Translations under genes and position numbers: made by a program
Notes under the pieces: generated by a model
The model's database searches: none
The model's input: the letters and a program-made list of their open reading frames with translations, nothing else
What the model was told of the DNA's origin: nothing
In this document: piece after piece, positions 51,477 through 61,291 of the stretch
How positions within the stretch are numbered: the first letter of the stretch is position 1
Layout of the letters: every line of letters begins with the position of its first letter
Assembly (NCBI RefSeq): GCF_007988825.1
Contig: NZ_BJUW01000001.1
Span: 1-64,000 of the forward strand
Length of the DNA stretch: 64,000 bases
Direction: 5' to 3'
DNA from: Microbacterium aerolatum
Lineage (GTDB): Bacteria; Actinomycetota; Actinomycetes; Actinomycetales; Microbacteriaceae

Positions 51477-53325
51477 TGAAGCCGAACGCACGGCCGAGGA
51501 ACGCCAGTTCCCGCTCCAGCGCGTCGACGATCGTCTCCGCCCGGCGGAAGCCGTGGCCCTCACCCGGATACAGCACGTATTCGTGCGGGATGCCGCGTGC
51601 CGCCAGCGCGTCGCGGATCGCCTCTGACTGCGACGGCGGCACGACCCGGTCGTCCTCGCCCTGCAGCAGCAGGACCGGCACGTCGATCCGCTCCACGTGC
51701 GTGAGCGGCGAGCGATCGATGTACACCTGCTCGGCTTCGGGCAGCGGTCCGACGAGCCCGTCGATGTAGTGCTTCTCGAAGTCGTGCGAGTCCTGCGCCA
51801 GCATCCGCAGGTCGGTCACGCCGTATCGGCTGATGCCAGCGGCGAACACTCCGCCACGGACCAGAGCCGACAGCACGGTCCAGCCTCCTGCCGATCCGCC
51901 GCGGATCGCGATCCGTGCGGGGTCGGCGCGACCGGATTCCGCCAGGCCGCGCGCGGCGGCGAGCACGTCGTCGACGTCGACGACGCCCCACTGCCCGTCG
52001 AGTCGCTCGCGGTACTCGCGGCCGTACCCGGTCGATCCGCCGTAATTGACGTCGAGCACGCCGATGCCGCGACTCGTGTAGAAGGCGATGGCTGCCGATG
52101 CTGCGCCGGCGACGTGGGCGGTCGGCCCGCCGTGGACGAACACGATGTACGGCGGCAGCTCCCCTTCGGGGGCGGACGAGTCGGGATTCGCCGGTGCGTA
52201 GTCGAAAGCGTGCACCGGTCCATGGGCGCCGTCGATCGTGAGCTGAGCCGCGGGCGGCATCCACGCAGGGTCCGCGGGGGTTCCGCCGCGAACGCGAGTG
52301 ACCGCACCCGAGTCGACGTCCACGTTCCAGAGCCCGGCACTGACGCCCGTGCCTCCGCCCGACAGCAGGACTCGCGTGCCGCGGGTGTCGTCGACGCTGA
52401 CGTGGGCGGTGGCGGGGACATCGAGAGTCCGCATCGCCTCACCAGGGCCGATCACCACGACCTCGTCCGAGCCGTTCGTGCGGACCGCGACGATGCGGCC
52501 GTCGGCGAGCGGCTGGTACCAGCGGTTGCCGAGCACCCACAGCCCGTAGCCGGTGTCGGCGTCGGTGGATGTCAGCGCGTCGGCCTCGGACACACGATCG
52601 AGCCCGTCCAGGACGATCCGCTGCAGCTGCCATCGTCCGTCCTGGTCGTCGGCGTACACGAGTTCTGTGTCGCTCAGCCACTCCGGCTGCAGCGCCGCGC
52701 GAGTCGGAGTGGACGCGATCGTGTCCCCGCCGAGAGCGGCCACGTGCAGCTGTGCGAGCTGCCACGGCATGTGCCGGTCGCTCCACTGCACCCAGGCGAT
52801 GCGTTCGCCGTCGGGGGAGAGGGCGGGATGTGCGACGAAGCCGGACGTCGCGACGATCACGCTCGCGTCGCCGCCGCCGGTGGGGATCTCGACGATCGAT
52901 CGCCGATGCGGCTCGACGGTGAGATCCTCCCGGACGGCGAACAGGCGCCCGTGCTGCTGCCGCAGGCCGCCGTGGTTCGGCCCCGGCGCAGTCAGAGCGA
53001 CGGGTTCGCCGCCGCGCGGCATCCGGTACACCCGCTGATCGCCGGCGTCGACGAAGAACAGCGTCCCATCGTCATCCGCAGTCCACGCTCCGCCACCGTA
53101 CTCGTGCACGCGAGAGCGCGCGCTCCACGGTTCCGGCAGCAGCACGTCGCCGGAGGAGCTCCGCACGGTGACGCGACCGCCCTCTGCCGGCACCGACTCG
53201 CCCCACCAGACCTCGACGCCGACGAACCGGGCGCCGTCAATGCGTGGCGCGGAGGACGCGATGTCGGCGGCGGCGAACGGCGAGGGCCATGTTCCATAGG
53301 GCGAGGTTCCGTACGGCTGAGGCAT
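51463..53325 (-). CDS. S9 family serine peptidase (prolyl oligopeptidase / acylaminoacyl-peptidase-like)
   Basis: Cytoplasmic peptidase of 620 residues with no signal peptide. Residues about 30-370 form a beta-propeller with repeated WD/SPDGxxIAWVQW-like blades (HPALSPDGERIAWVQWSDRH). The C-terminal alpha/beta-hydrolase domain has the nucleophile Ser in IRGGSAGGWTVLSALV, Asp in LLLQGEDDRVVPPSQ and His in YPGEGHGFR. Likely cleaves short peptides. TAGGCT lies 6 bases before its ATG. It converges on smpB and is divergent from metF. Confidence 0.92.
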   Translation of the reverse strand: MPQPYGTSPYGTWPSPFAAADIASSAPRIDGARFVGVEVWWGESVPAEGGRVTVRSSSGDVLLPEPWSARSRVHEYGGGAWTADDDGTLFFVDAGDQRVYRMPRGGEPVALTAPGPNHGGLRQQHGRLFAVREDLTVEPHRRSIVEIPTGGGDASVIVATSGFVAHPALSPDGERIAWVQWSDRHMPWQLAQLHVAALGGDTIASTPTRAALQPEWLSDTELVYADDQDGRWQLQRIVLDGLDRVSEADALTSTDADTGYGLWVLGNRWYQPLADGRIVAVRTNGSDEVVVIGPGEAMRTLDVPATAHVSVDDTRGTRVLLSGGGTGVSAGLWNVDVDSGAVTRVRGGTPADPAWMPPAAQLTIDGAHGPVHAFDYAPANPDSSAPEGELPPYIVFVHGGPTAHVAGAASAAIAFYTSRGIGVLDVNYGGSTGYGREYRERLDGQWGVVDVDDVLAAARGLAESGRADPARIAIRGGSAGGWTVLSALVRGGVFAAGISRYGVTDLRMLAQDSHDFEKHYIDGLVGPLPEAEQVYIDRSPLTHVERIDVPVLLLQGEDDRVVPPSQSEAIRDALAARGIPHEYVLYPGEGHGFRRAETIVDALERELAFLGRAFGFTSTR

Positions 53326-53331
53326 GACTCG

Positions 53332-53337
53332 AGCCTA
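53332..53337 (-). promoter_or_regulatory. -10 hexamer for the S9 peptidase, leaderless spacing
   Basis: TAGGCT on the minus strand, 6 bases before the ATG at 53325. Confidence 0.5.
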
Positions 53338-53446
53338 TGCGCGCCGTCCGACACACGACGTCACACGGGTACACATGCGGTCACAGATGGTGCGGCCGAT
53401 GCACGCGCGCTCTAGCGTCGTGGCCAGCCCACTTGTCAGGAGAGAG

Positions 53447-54394
53447 ATGCCACCCGAGTCCGCGACGCTCGACAGCTCGCGCGTGCCCTTCTCCTTCGAG
53501 CTGTATCCGCCGCGCTCCGCCTCGGGCGAGGACGCGCTGCACGAGACCATCCGCCGACTCGCGGATGCCGGCCCCGACTTCATCTCGGTCACCTACGGCG
53601 CGGGAGGATCGACGGGCGGTCGCTCGCTCGAGGTGCTCCGATTCATCCGCGAGAACACCTACGTCGAACCGCTCGCGCATCTCACCTGCGTCGGCAACAC
53701 CTACGCCGGGGCCGCCGCGCTCATCCGCGAGTTCCTGGATGCCGGCATCCTCAGCTTTCTCGCCCTTCGGGGCGATCCGCCTGCCGGCCAGACCGAGCCG
53801 TTCCTGGGCGACCTGGAGACCTCGGCGCAGCTCGTGCAGCTGATCGGTCGTGTGCAGGCCGAGTGCGCGCCGTACGAGGAAACGCCGATACCCGGGCTTC
53901 CGGGCGCCGCGCGCATCACCAGCCGCCGCCACGTCAACATCGCCGTCGCCGCCTTCCCGAAAGGGCACCCGCGCGCGACGCACCGCACGCAGGATGTCGA
54001 GGCGCTTCTGGCCAAGCAGGCGGCCGGCGCGACCTTCGCGATCACACAGCTGTTCTTCCACCCGGACGACTACTCCGCGTTCGTCGAGCGCGCCCGTGCG
54101 GCCGGGGTGACGATCCCGATCCTCCCCGGCATCATGCCGATCACATCGCCGGCGCGGCTCGCGCGCGTACTCGAGCTCACGGGGGAGGACCTGCCGAGCG
54201 AACTCGCCATCGCACTGGAGATCGAGCCGACAGCCGAGGGACGACGTGAGATCGGCATCGAGTGGGCCGCTCGTCTCACCAGGGAGGTCGTGGCAGCCGG
54301 TGCCCCCGGCGTGCACCTGTACGCGTTCAACCAGCACGACACCGTGCTCACCGTCCTCGCCGAGGCGGGCCTCCTGCCCGCGTTGCGTTCGTAG
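53447..54394 (+). CDS. metF: methylenetetrahydrofolate reductase
   Basis: Flavoenzyme that makes 5-methyl-THF, the methyl donor for methionine synthase. It has 315 residues, a single TIM-barrel. VPFSFELYPPRSASGEDAL supplies the catalytic Glu, FISVTYGAGGSTGGRSLEVL and HLTCVGNTYAGAAALIREFL follow, and ATFAITQLFFHPDDY binds folate. The ATG at 53447 is set by AGGAGAGAG just upstream; the frame is open for 41 codons more. It lies 23 bases before metE, clearly one operon. Confidence 0.94.
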   Translation: MPPESATLDSSRVPFSFELYPPRSASGEDALHETIRRLADAGPDFISVTYGAGGSTGGRSLEVLRFIRENTYVEPLAHLTCVGNTYAGAAALIREFLDAGILSFLALRGDPPAGQTEPFLGDLETSAQLVQLIGRVQAECAPYEETPIPGLPGAARITSRRHVNIAVAAFPKGHPRATHRTQDVEALLAKQAAGATFAITQLFFHPDDYSAFVERARAAGVTIPILPGIMPITSPARLARVLELTGEDLPSELAIALEIEPTAEGRREIGIEWAARLTREVVAAGAPGVHLYAFNQHDTVLTVLAEAGLLPALRS

Positions 54395-54417
54395 ATCCAT
54401 CCCGAAAGGAACACACC

Positions 54418-56733
54418 ATGACTGCACTCCCTCAGGGGACCATCCTCGGCTACCCGCGCATCGGTCGTCGCCGCGAGCTCAAGAAGGCCGTCGAGGCGTT
54501 CTGGTCTGGCCGCTCCGACCTGGCAGCCCTCGAACAGACCGCAGCCGAGCTGCGCGCCACCACACGGGAGCGCCTCGTCGCACTCGGTCTGGGACGTGCG
54601 GACTCCGCGATCCCGGAGTCGTTCTCGTTCTACGACCAGGTGCTCGACGCCGCCGTCACGGTCGGCGCGATCCCGGAGCGCTTCGACGACCTGCGTTCGG
54701 CGGACGGCTCGATCGGCCTCCCGGCGTACTTCACGATCGCCCGTGGGGAGGGCGACCGCGCGCCGCTGGAGATGACCAAGTGGTTCGACTCGAACTACCA
54801 CTACCTCGTGCCGGAGATCGGGCCGGAGACGACGTTCTCGCTCTCCAGCGACCGGCTCGTCCGCGAGGTCGAGGAGGCCGTGGCCGCCGGGTTCGTGACG
54901 CGTCCTGTCATCGTCGGTCCGGTCACCCTGCTCGCCCTGGCGAAAGCGTCGGATGCCGCACCGGAGGGCTTCGACCCGCTCTCCCGTCTCGACGACCTAG
55001 TACCCGTGTACGTCGCGCTGCTGGCACGCCTGCGCGCAGCCGGCGCCGAGTGGGTGCAGTTGGACGAACCGGCCCTCGTCAGCGAATCCCTGCCCGCATC
55101 GACGCAGCAGCTGGCGGATGCCGCGACTCGCGCCCTGGACATCATCGGTGGCGCGACCGACCGTCCCGCGATCCTCGTGGCCGCGCCGTACGCGTCGCTG
55201 GGCGCAACGTTCGCGGTATTGGCGGCAGCGCCGATCGAGGGCATCGCCGTTGACCTCGTGCGCGGCACGGTGCCTGATGCTGCTGAGGGGCTCGAGGGCA
55301 AGGTGCTCGTGGGCGGGGCGATCGACGGCCACAACATCTGGCGAGGCGACCTCTCCGCAGCGTTCGAGAAGCTCGAGGCACTGGGACGGCTGGGCGCGGC
55401 ATCCGTCTCGGCATCCACGTCCACTTCGCTCCTGCACGTCCCGCACGATGTGACCGAGGAGTCCGCACTGGATCCGCGGCTGGTGTCGTGGCTCGCTTTC
55501 GCCGATCAGAAGGTCGAGCAGGTCGTCGCGTTGGCCCGCGGAATCGCCGAGGGTCGTGAGGCCATTCGAAGCGAGCTGGATGCCGCGACCGCGGCTCTGT
55601 CCGACCGCCGGAGCGCGCCGGGCGTCAGCGACGGCACGGTGCGTACGCGAGAGCTCGGCGACGCCGACTTCGCACGCGCGCCGTACGCCGAGCGCGAGGC
55701 GGCGCAGCAGGAGGCGCTGCAGCTGCCGGCGCTGCCGCTGACCACGATCGGCTCGTTTCCGCAGACCGGGGACATCCGCCGTGCGCGTGCCCGGTTCACG
55801 AGGGGCGAGCTCCCGCGCGATGAGTACGAGGCGTTCCTTCGGAGCGAGATCGACGCGGTCATCGGACTGCAGGAGGAACTCGGTCTCGACGTCCTCGTCC
55901 ACGGGGAACCGGAACGCAACGACATGGTGCAGTACTTCGCCGAGAATCTCGACGGATTCGCGGTGACCGAGCACGGCTGGGTGCAGTCGTACGGCTCGCG
56001 CGCGACGCGTCCTTCGATCCTCTGGGGCGATGTGTCGCGGCCTGCGCCGATCACGGTCGACTGGTCGAGGTACGCGCAGTCGAAGACCGACAAGCACGTC
56101 AAGGGCATGCTCACCGGTCCGGTGACGATCCTGGCGTGGTCGTTCGTGCGCGACGATCAGCCGCTGGGGGAGACGGCGAACCAGGTCGCCCTCGCCCTGC
56201 GGGACGAGATCGGCGACCTGGAGGATGCCGGAATCGCGATCATCCAGGTCGATGAGCCGGCGCTGCGCGAACTGCTGCCGCTGAAGCAGGGAGACCAGGC
56301 CGCTTACCTGGACTGGTCGGTGGCATCCTTCCGGCTAGCCACGGGTGGCGCCGCCGTCGGCACACAGGTGCACACTCATCTGTGTTACTCGGAGTTCGGC
56401 GTCGTCATCGACGCCATCAGGGCACTGGATGCGGACGTCACCTCGATCGAGGCAGCGCGGAGCCGGATGGAGGTCGTGGCCGACGTCGCCGAGGTCGGGT
56501 TCGACCACGGCATCGGACCCGGCGTGTACGACATCCACTCGCCGCGGGTGCCCGCGGTCGACGAGATCGAGGCACTGCTGCGCCGTGCGGCCCTGGAAAT
56601 CCCCACGCGGCAGCTGTGGGTCAACCCGGACTGCGGCCTGAAGACCCGAGGCTACGACGAGACGACGGCATCCCTGCGGAACATCGTCGATGCGACCCGT
56701 CGGGTGCGCGAGGACGTGAACGTCGCGGTCTGA
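54418..56733 (+). CDS. metE: cobalamin-independent methionine synthase
   Basis: Transfers the methyl group of methyl-tetrahydrofolate polyglutamate to homocysteine. It has 771 residues in two similar barrels. The N-terminal barrel begins [20 protein letters not shown]. The C-terminal catalytic barrel ([20 protein letters not shown]) carries the zinc ligands His654 and Cys656 in HTHLCYSEF and Cys739 in [10 protein letters not shown]. An AAAGGA site precedes the ATG. No SAM-, SAH- or cobalamin-riboswitch is recognisable upstream of metF or metE, so control is probably by a protein regulator. Confidence 0.96.
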   Translation: MTALPQGTILGYPRIGRRRELKKAVEAFWSGRSDLAALEQTAAELRATTRERLVALGLGRADSAIPESFSFYDQVLDAAVTVGAIPERFDDLRSADGSIGLPAYFTIARGEGDRAPLEMTKWFDSNYHYLVPEIGPETTFSLSSDRLVREVEEAVAAGFVTRPVIVGPVTLLALAKASDAAPEGFDPLSRLDDLVPVYVALLARLRAAGAEWVQLDEPALVSESLPASTQQLADAATRALDIIGGATDRPAILVAAPYASLGATFAVLAAAPIEGIAVDLVRGTVPDAAEGLEGKVLVGGAIDGHNIWRGDLSAAFEKLEALGRLGAASVSASTSTSLLHVPHDVTEESALDPRLVSWLAFADQKVEQVVALARGIAEGREAIRSELDAATAALSDRRSAPGVSDGTVRTRELGDADFARAPYAEREAAQQEALQLPALPLTTIGSFPQTGDIRRARARFTRGELPRDEYEAFLRSEIDAVIGLQEELGLDVLVHGEPERNDMVQYFAENLDGFAVTEHGWVQSYGSRATRPSILWGDVSRPAPITVDWSRYAQSKTDKHVKGMLTGPVTILAWSFVRDDQPLGETANQVALALRDEIGDLEDAGIAIIQVDEPALRELLPLKQGDQAAYLDWSVASFRLATGGAAVGTQVHTHLCYSEFGVVIDAIRALDADVTSIEAARSRMEVVADVAEVGFDHGIGPGVYDIHSPRVPAVDEIEALLRRAALEIPTRQLWVNPDCGLKTRGYDETTASLRNIVDATRRVREDVNVAV

Positions 56734-56740
56734 CGCCGCC

Positions 56741-56795
56741 GACAACGCAGAAACCGCCCTTCCGGATCTCCGGGAAGGGCGGTTTCTGCGTTGTC
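56741..56795. terminator. very long bidirectional terminator between metE and lexA
   Basis: Two perfect 23-base arms (56741-56763 and 56773-56795; inner end of the left arm aaaccgcccttcc) around a 9-base loop, starting 8 bases after the metE stop and ending 12 bases before the lexA stop. The stem is longer than any other in the window. Confidence 0.85.
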
Positions 56796-56807
56796 GAAGG
56801 GTGTGGC

Positions 56808-57494
56808 TCAGACCGCGCGGAGCACCGCGACGACCTTGCCGAGCACGACGGCGTCGTCGCCGAGGATCGGTTCGAACGAGGTGTTGCGGGGGAGCAGCCA
56901 GGTGTGGCCGTCGCGCTGGCGGAACGTCTTCACTGTGGCTTCCCCGTCGAGCATGGCCGCGACGATCTCGCCGTTCTCTGCGGTGTTCTGCGTGCGGACC
57001 ACAACCCAGTCGCCGTCGCAGATCGCGGCGTCGATCATCGATTCTCCGGACACCTTGAGCATGAACAGCTCGCCCTTGCCGACGAGCTGACGCGGGAGCG
57101 GGAAGATCTCCTCGACCTGCTGGTCCGCCGTGATCGGGACACCAGCGGCGATCTGACCGACCAGCGGCACCATCGCCGCGTCGCCGACCGGAGTGGCGGA
57201 GTCGGCAGGGTTCTCGCCGCTCGCGCCCGGCAGGTCGATGAGGACCTCCATGGCACGGGTCTTGCCCGGGTCGCGTCGCAGGTAGCCGCTGAGCTCGAGC
57301 TGGCCGAGCTGGTGAGTGACGCTGGAGAGCGACTTCAGCCCGACCGCGTCGCCGATCTCGCGCATGCTCGGCGGATAGCCGTACTTGGCGATCGAGGTCT
57401 GGATGACCTCGAGGATCGCCAGCTGCTTCGGGCTGAGGCTCTTGCGCCGACGAGTGCGAGGCGCCTCGACCTCGGTGGCGGAGTTGTCGCTCAT
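56808..57494 (-). CDS. lexA: LexA repressor, SOS response master regulator
   Basis: Self-cleaving repressor of DNA-damage genes, 228 residues. The winged HTH (about 20-85) reads [54 protein letters not shown]. Autocleavage site Ala117-Gly118 is in QIAAGVP, and the Ser142 (SGESM)/Lys179 (EATVKT) dyad is intact. An AAGGAG ribosome site precedes the ATG. An SOS-box-like site lies about 100 bases upstream (57594-57609), which fits autoregulation. Divergent from a LysM gene, as in mycobacteria and corynebacteria. Confidence 0.96.
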   Translation of the reverse strand: MSDNSATEVEAPRTRRRKSLSPKQLAILEVIQTSIAKYGYPPSMREIGDAVGLKSLSSVTHQLGQLELSGYLRRDPGKTRAMEVLIDLPGASGENPADSATPVGDAAMVPLVGQIAAGVPITADQQVEEIFPLPRQLVGKGELFMLKVSGESMIDAAICDGDWVVVRTQNTAENGEIVAAMLDGEATVKTFRQRDGHTWLLPRNTSFEPILGDDAVVLGKVVAVLRAV

Positions 57495-57593
57495 TGGTGC
57501 TCCTTCGTGCGCGATTCCGGGGCTGCTCTTCGAATGTCGGTGGCCCGTGGTGGGGTGGCGTTATCGAAACCGTATCCGAGAAACACCCCGATT

Positions 57594-57609
57594 CGGAAGA
57601 TCTGTTCGA
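57594..57609. promoter_or_regulatory. SOS-box-like site B (lexA side)
   Basis: Against the actinobacterial consensus TCGAAC-N4-GTTCGA, this site has a perfect right half GTTCGA (57604-57609) and 3 of 6 matches in the left half (CGGAAG). Confidence 0.4.
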
Positions 57610-57648
57610 GCGTGTCGGGCGCAATCTTCGGTTCTGTTTCGAATAAGT

Positions 57649-57664
57649 CTTGACAGATGTTCGA
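57649..57664. promoter_or_regulatory. SOS-box-like site A overlapping the LysM promoter
   Basis: Perfect right half GTTCGA (57659-57664) and a degenerate left half CTTGAC with correct 4-base spacing. It overlaps the -35 TTGACA of the LysM gene, an effective position for LexA repression. Confidence 0.5.
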
Positions 57665-57679
57665 ATTCGAAGATACATT
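57650..57679 (+). promoter_or_regulatory. sigma-A promoter for the LysM gene
   Basis: Consensus -35 TTGACA (57650-57655), 18-base spacer, -10 TACATT (57674-57679). This is the strongest textbook promoter seen in the window. It leaves a leader of ~75 bases with a GAGGAGA ribosome site. Confidence 0.65.
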
Positions 57680-57759
57680 CGGTACGTAGCTTCGCATTCG
57701 CCGCTCCCGGCCGAGTGGTGAATGCGAACGCTACGCCAAAGAGGCAGAGGAGAATCCCC

Positions 57760-58119
57760 ATGAGCACCATCAGCATCGCCCCGGTAGTCCGCCCCGTTCG
57801 CCCCGCGACCCGGCTTCGACTGACCTCCCGCGGCCGACGCGTGCTGGTCGCTCTCGCCGCGCTGCCTCTTGCCGGCGGCATCGCCTTCGCCGCGATCAGC
57901 GGAGGCGACGCGATGGCATCGGGCGACGAGGTCGCCACGGCCAGCTTCGAGACCGTGACCGTCCTGCCCGGCGACACGCTGTGGTCGATCGCAGAGTCGC
58001 TTGCTCCGACGGCAGACCCGCGCGCGGTGATCGGCGACATCGAGCGTCTCAATGCTCTGGGAACCGGCTCGCTCCAGGTGGGGCAGCAGCTGGCGATCCC
58101 CGCCGAGTACGCACACTGA
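57760..58119 (+). CDS. LysM domain protein divergent from lexA, likely SOS-induced division inhibitor or wall factor
   Basis: Membrane-anchored protein of 119 residues: a short basic cytoplasmic N-terminus (RLRLTSRGRR), one hydrophobic helix (about 28-48, VLVALAALPLAGGIAFAAIS), and an extracellular LysM domain (about 64-115, VTVLPGDTLWSIAESLAPTA ... NALGTGSLQVGQQLAIP). Size, topology and position match the lexA-linked Rv2719c/DivS/SidA-like proteins that act on the wall or block division after DNA damage. Sequence similarity beyond LysM is not claimed. Promoter and SOS-like operator lie just upstream. Confidence 0.85.
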   Translation: MSTISIAPVVRPVRPATRLRLTSRGRRVLVALAALPLAGGIAFAAISGGDAMASGDEVATASFETVTVLPGDTLWSIAESLAPTADPRAVIGDIERLNALGTGSLQVGQQLAIPAEYAH

Positions 58120-58128
58120 TCCCGCCGT

Positions 58129-58134
58129 TATCAT
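58129..58134 (+). promoter_or_regulatory. -10 hexamer for the hisCBHA operon
   Basis: TATCAT ends 7 bases before GTG 58142, in the 22-base gap after the LysM gene. It favours that GTG over ATG 58133, which overlaps the hexamer. Confidence 0.4.
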
Positions 58135-58141
58135 GGGAAGG

Positions 58142-59227
58142 GTGATTGCTTCCCTCGGCGACTTACCCCTCCGCGACGATCTTCGCGGGCTCACACCTTA
58201 CGGCGCACCGCAGGCACCCCTCCCGGTTGCGCTCAACGTCAACGAGAACACGCATGCTGTTCCCGACGAGGTCGCCAGCGACATCCTCGACGACATCGCC
58301 GTCGCGCTCCGCGGCGTGAACCGCTACCCCGACCGTGAGTTCAGCACCCTGCGCGAGGGCTTCGCCTCCTATCTCGGCCACGGGCTCGAGGCTGAGCAGA
58401 TCTGGGCGGGCAACGGCTCCAACGAGGTGCTGCAGCACATCATGCAGGCATTCGGCGGGCCAGGCCGCACAGTGTTCGGGTTCGGACCCACGTATTCGAT
58501 GTACCCGCTGATCGCTCAGGGGACGGGCGCGCGATGGATCGCCGGTGAGCGCGAACCCGACTACACGATCACCGCGGAGGAGGCCGCCGCACAGGTCGAA
58601 CGCGCCGATCCCGATATCGTCCTGCTCTGCTCACCGAACAACCCGACCGGCACGCCGCTCGGTCTCGACGTCGTCGAGGCCGTCTACGAAGCCGCTCGCG
58701 GCATCGTCGTCGTCGACGAGGCCTATCAGGAGTTCGCACCGAGGGATGCGGCATCCGCCCTCACGCTGCTGGACGGGCGTCCGCGCCTGGCCGTCTCGCG
58801 CACGATGAGCAAGGCCTTCGCCTTCGCCGGCGCGCGCGTCGGCTACCTCGCGGCCGATCCGGCCTTCATCGACGCGCTGCGTCTGGTGCGACTGCCGTAC
58901 CACCTCAGCGCACTGACGCAGGCGGCCGCCATCGCGGCGCTGCGCAACTCCGACATCATGCTCGGCATGGTCGACGAGATCATCGAACAGCGCGATCGCA
59001 TCACGGCGACACTCGAGGCTCTCGGCTATCAGCCGCACGAGTCCTGGTCGAACTTCGTGCTGTTCGGCGGAGTGGCCGATCCTCACGCGACATTCGAAGC
59101 GCTGTACGAGCGCGGCATCCTGGTGCGCGATGTCGGCATCCCTGGCCACCTGCGCGTCACAGCCGGAACGGAAGCCGAGACCACGGCGTTCCTGGACGCA
59201 CTCGCCTCGATAGGATCGGCATCATGA
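58142..59227 (+). CDS. hisC: histidinol-phosphate aminotransferase
   Basis: PLP enzyme of histidine synthesis converting imidazole-acetol phosphate to histidinol phosphate. It has 361 residues from GTG 58142. [14 protein letters not shown] and [17 protein letters not shown] bind substrate and PLP phosphate; [13 protein letters not shown] and [12 protein letters not shown] are the PLP-ring motifs; the Schiff-base Lys is in [18 protein letters not shown]. It overlaps hisB by 4 bases. hisD, which usually precedes hisC in actinobacteria, is not here; a LysM gene takes that place. Confidence 0.93.
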   Translation: MIASLGDLPLRDDLRGLTPYGAPQAPLPVALNVNENTHAVPDEVASDILDDIAVALRGVNRYPDREFSTLREGFASYLGHGLEAEQIWAGNGSNEVLQHIMQAFGGPGRTVFGFGPTYSMYPLIAQGTGARWIAGEREPDYTITAEEAAAQVERADPDIVLLCSPNNPTGTPLGLDVVEAVYEAARGIVVVDEAYQEFAPRDAASALTLLDGRPRLAVSRTMSKAFAFAGARVGYLAADPAFIDALRLVRLPYHLSALTQAAAIAALRNSDIMLGMVDEIIEQRDRITATLEALGYQPHESWSNFVLFGGVADPHATFEALYERGILVRDVGIPGHLRVTAGTEAETTAFLDALASIGSAS

Positions 59228-59829
59228 GCGCTTCCCGCACCGCCTCGCGCACCCGCAGCACCTCCGAGTCGACCGTCGAGCTCGAGCTGAACCTCGATGG
59301 CACGGGTCAGAGCCGGAGCGACACGTCCGTTCCCTTCTTCGATCACATGCTGACCGCGTTCGCGAAGCACTCGCTGACCGACCTGACCGTACGGGCATCG
59401 GGCGACACGCACATCGACGCCCACCACACGGTCGAGGACGTCTCGATCGTGCTCGGCCAGGCGATTCTCGAGGCGCTCGGCGACAAGTCCGGCATCTCGC
59501 GGTACGGGGATGCGCTGGTTCCGCTCGACGAGGCGCTCGCACAGGCCGTCGTCGACATCAGCGGCCGGCCCTACCTCGTGCACACCGGCGAGCCCGAAGG
59601 ATTCGAGCACCACCTGATCGGCGGCCACTTCACCGGGTCCCTGGTGCGCCACGCGTTCGAGGCGATCGCCTTCAACGCCGGGCTCACCGTGCACGTCCGC
59701 GTGCTCGGCGGGCGCGACCCGCACCACATCGCCGAGGCCGAGTTCAAGGCGTTCGCACGGGCGTTCCGCCAGGCGAAGGCCGTCGATCCGCTCGTCGACG
59801 GCATCCCGTCCACCAAGGGGGCGCTGTGA
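59224..59829 (+). CDS. hisB: imidazoleglycerol-phosphate dehydratase
   Basis: Monofunctional HisB of 201 residues (no phosphatase domain), a manganese enzyme. Metal ligands are visible in [38 protein letters not shown] and [16 protein letters not shown]. Overlaps both hisC and hisH by 4 bases. Confidence 0.96.
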   Translation: MSASRTASRTRSTSESTVELELNLDGTGQSRSDTSVPFFDHMLTAFAKHSLTDLTVRASGDTHIDAHHTVEDVSIVLGQAILEALGDKSGISRYGDALVPLDEALAQAVVDISGRPYLVHTGEPEGFEHHLIGGHFTGSLVRHAFEAIAFNAGLTVHVRVLGGRDPHHIAEAEFKAFARAFRQAKAVDPLVDGIPSTKGAL

Positions 59830-60455
59830 CCCGCAAGGTCGTCGTCTACGACTACGGATCGGGCAACGTCCACTCCGCGGTCAAGGCTCTGATCGCCGCC
59901 GGTGCTGACGCGAAGCTCTCCGGCGACCGGGACGAGGCGCTCGAGGCCGACGGCCTGCTGGTCCCTGGCGTCGGCGCATTCGCCGCCGTGCGCGAGGCGC
60001 TCCTCGCCAAGGGAGGCGACGAGATCATCGACCGGCGTCTCGCCGGCGGGCGACCGGTGCTGGGCGTGTGCGTCGGCATGCAGGTGCTGTTCTCGCACGG
60101 TGTCGAGCGCGGACAGAACGTCGACGGTCTCGCGGAATGGCCGGGCACGGTCATGGAGCTGAACGCACCCGTGCTGCCGCACATGGGCTGGAACACCGTG
60201 ACGCCCGACGAGGGCAGCGTGCTGTTCCGCGGCATCGAGGAAGAGCGCTTCTACTTCGTGCACTCGTTCGCGGCGCAGAGCTGGGAGCTCGACGTCATCC
60301 CGCCCTTCCCCGAGCCGAAGCTCACCTGGACCACCTATGGCGAGCCGTTCCTCTCGGCGGTCGAGAACGGTCCGCTGTCGGCCACCCAGTTCCACCCCGA
60401 GAAGTCGGGTGATGCCGGCATCCGCCTGCTGCGGAACTGGGTCGAAAGTCTTTGA
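59826..60455 (+). CDS. hisH: imidazole glycerol phosphate synthase, glutaminase subunit
   Basis: Class I glutamine amidotransferase of 209 residues that feeds ammonia to HisF. It starts with a GTG overlapping the hisB stop. [23 protein letters not shown], the nucleophile Cys in [12 protein letters not shown], and the His-Glu pair in [12 protein letters not shown] are intact. HisF is not encoded in the window. Confidence 0.95.
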   Translation: MTRKVVVYDYGSGNVHSAVKALIAAGADAKLSGDRDEALEADGLLVPGVGAFAAVREALLAKGGDEIIDRRLAGGRPVLGVCVGMQVLFSHGVERGQNVDGLAEWPGTVMELNAPVLPHMGWNTVTPDEGSVLFRGIEEERFYFVHSFAAQSWELDVIPPFPEPKLTWTTYGEPFLSAVENGPLSATQFHPEKSGDAGIRLLRNWVESL

Positions 60456-60544
60456 TGACCACGACGTTTTGAACCCTGCCCCAAGGCGGACTAGTGTCGG
60501 GTCTCGTGCCCGCTCTCGGCGCACTCCACCCACCCGAGGATGAC

Positions 60545-61291
60545 ATGAACGACTTCGCGTCCACCCCCAAGCTCACCCTTCTCCCGGCGGTCGATGTCGC
60601 CGGCGGCAAGGCGGTACGCCTGACCCAGGGCGAGGCGGGTTCAGAGACCAGCTACGGCGACCCGCTTGCGGCCGCAGGGGAGTGGGCTGACCAGGGTGCG
60701 GAGTGGATCCACCTCGTCGACCTCGACGCGGCCTTCGGACGCGGCAGCAACACGGCGATCCTGCGCAAGGTCATCAAGCAGCACCGCGACATCAACATCG
60801 AACTCTCCGGCGGCATCCGTGACGACGCCAGCCTCGAGGCGGCGATGGAGAGCGGAGCGGCCAGGATCAACCTCGGCACCGCAGCCCTCGAGAACCCGGA
60901 GTGGGCCGCCGACGTGATCAGCCGTTTCGGCGAGGCAGTCGCCGTGGGACTCGACGTGCGCGGTACGACGCTCGCCGCGCGCGGCTGGACGAAGGAGGGC
61001 GGCGACCTCTGGGAGGTGCTCGCCCGGCTCGAGGATGCCGGCTGCAGCCGCTACGTCGTCACCGACGTGACCAAGGACGGCACCCTGCGCGGCCCGAACC
61101 TCGAGCTGCTGCGCGAGATCACCTCTCGCACCCCCAAGCCGGTGGTCGCCTCCGGCGGCATCTCCAGCCTCGACGACATCATCGCGCTCCGCGAGCTCGT
61201 GCCGCTCGGCGTCGAGGGCGCGATCGTCGGCAAGGCACTCTACGCCGGCGCGTTCACGCTGGCTGAGGCGCTGGATGTCGCCGGCGACTGA
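60545..61291 (+). CDS. priA: phosphoribosyl isomerase HisA/PriA
   Basis: ProFAR isomerase of histidine synthesis, 248 residues, a TIM-barrel with internal twofold repeat. Visible: [20 protein letters not shown] with the catalytic Asp, [30 protein letters not shown], the second catalytic Asp in [16 protein letters not shown] and [13 protein letters not shown]. Actinobacterial members often also act as TrpF on the tryptophan pathway; whether this one does cannot be told. It starts 89 bases after hisH, with the 3' end overlapping sseB by 17 bases. Confidence 0.93.
   Translation: MNDFASTPKLTLLPAVDVAGGKAVRLTQGEAGSETSYGDPLAAAGEWADQGAEWIHLVDLDAAFGRGSNTAILRKVIKQHRDINIELSGGIRDDASLEAAMESGAARINLGTAALENPEWAADVISRFGEAVAVGLDVRGTTLAARGWTKEGGDLWEVLARLEDAGCSRYVVTDVTKDGTLRGPNLELLREITSRTPKPVVASGGISSLDDIIALRELVPLGVEGAIVGKALYAGAFTLAEALDVAGD

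Noticed and set aside
53326..53446. SAM, SAH or cobalamin riboswitch before metF-metE
   Set aside because: The leader is only ~120 bases and shows no recognisable conserved core of those riboswitches.
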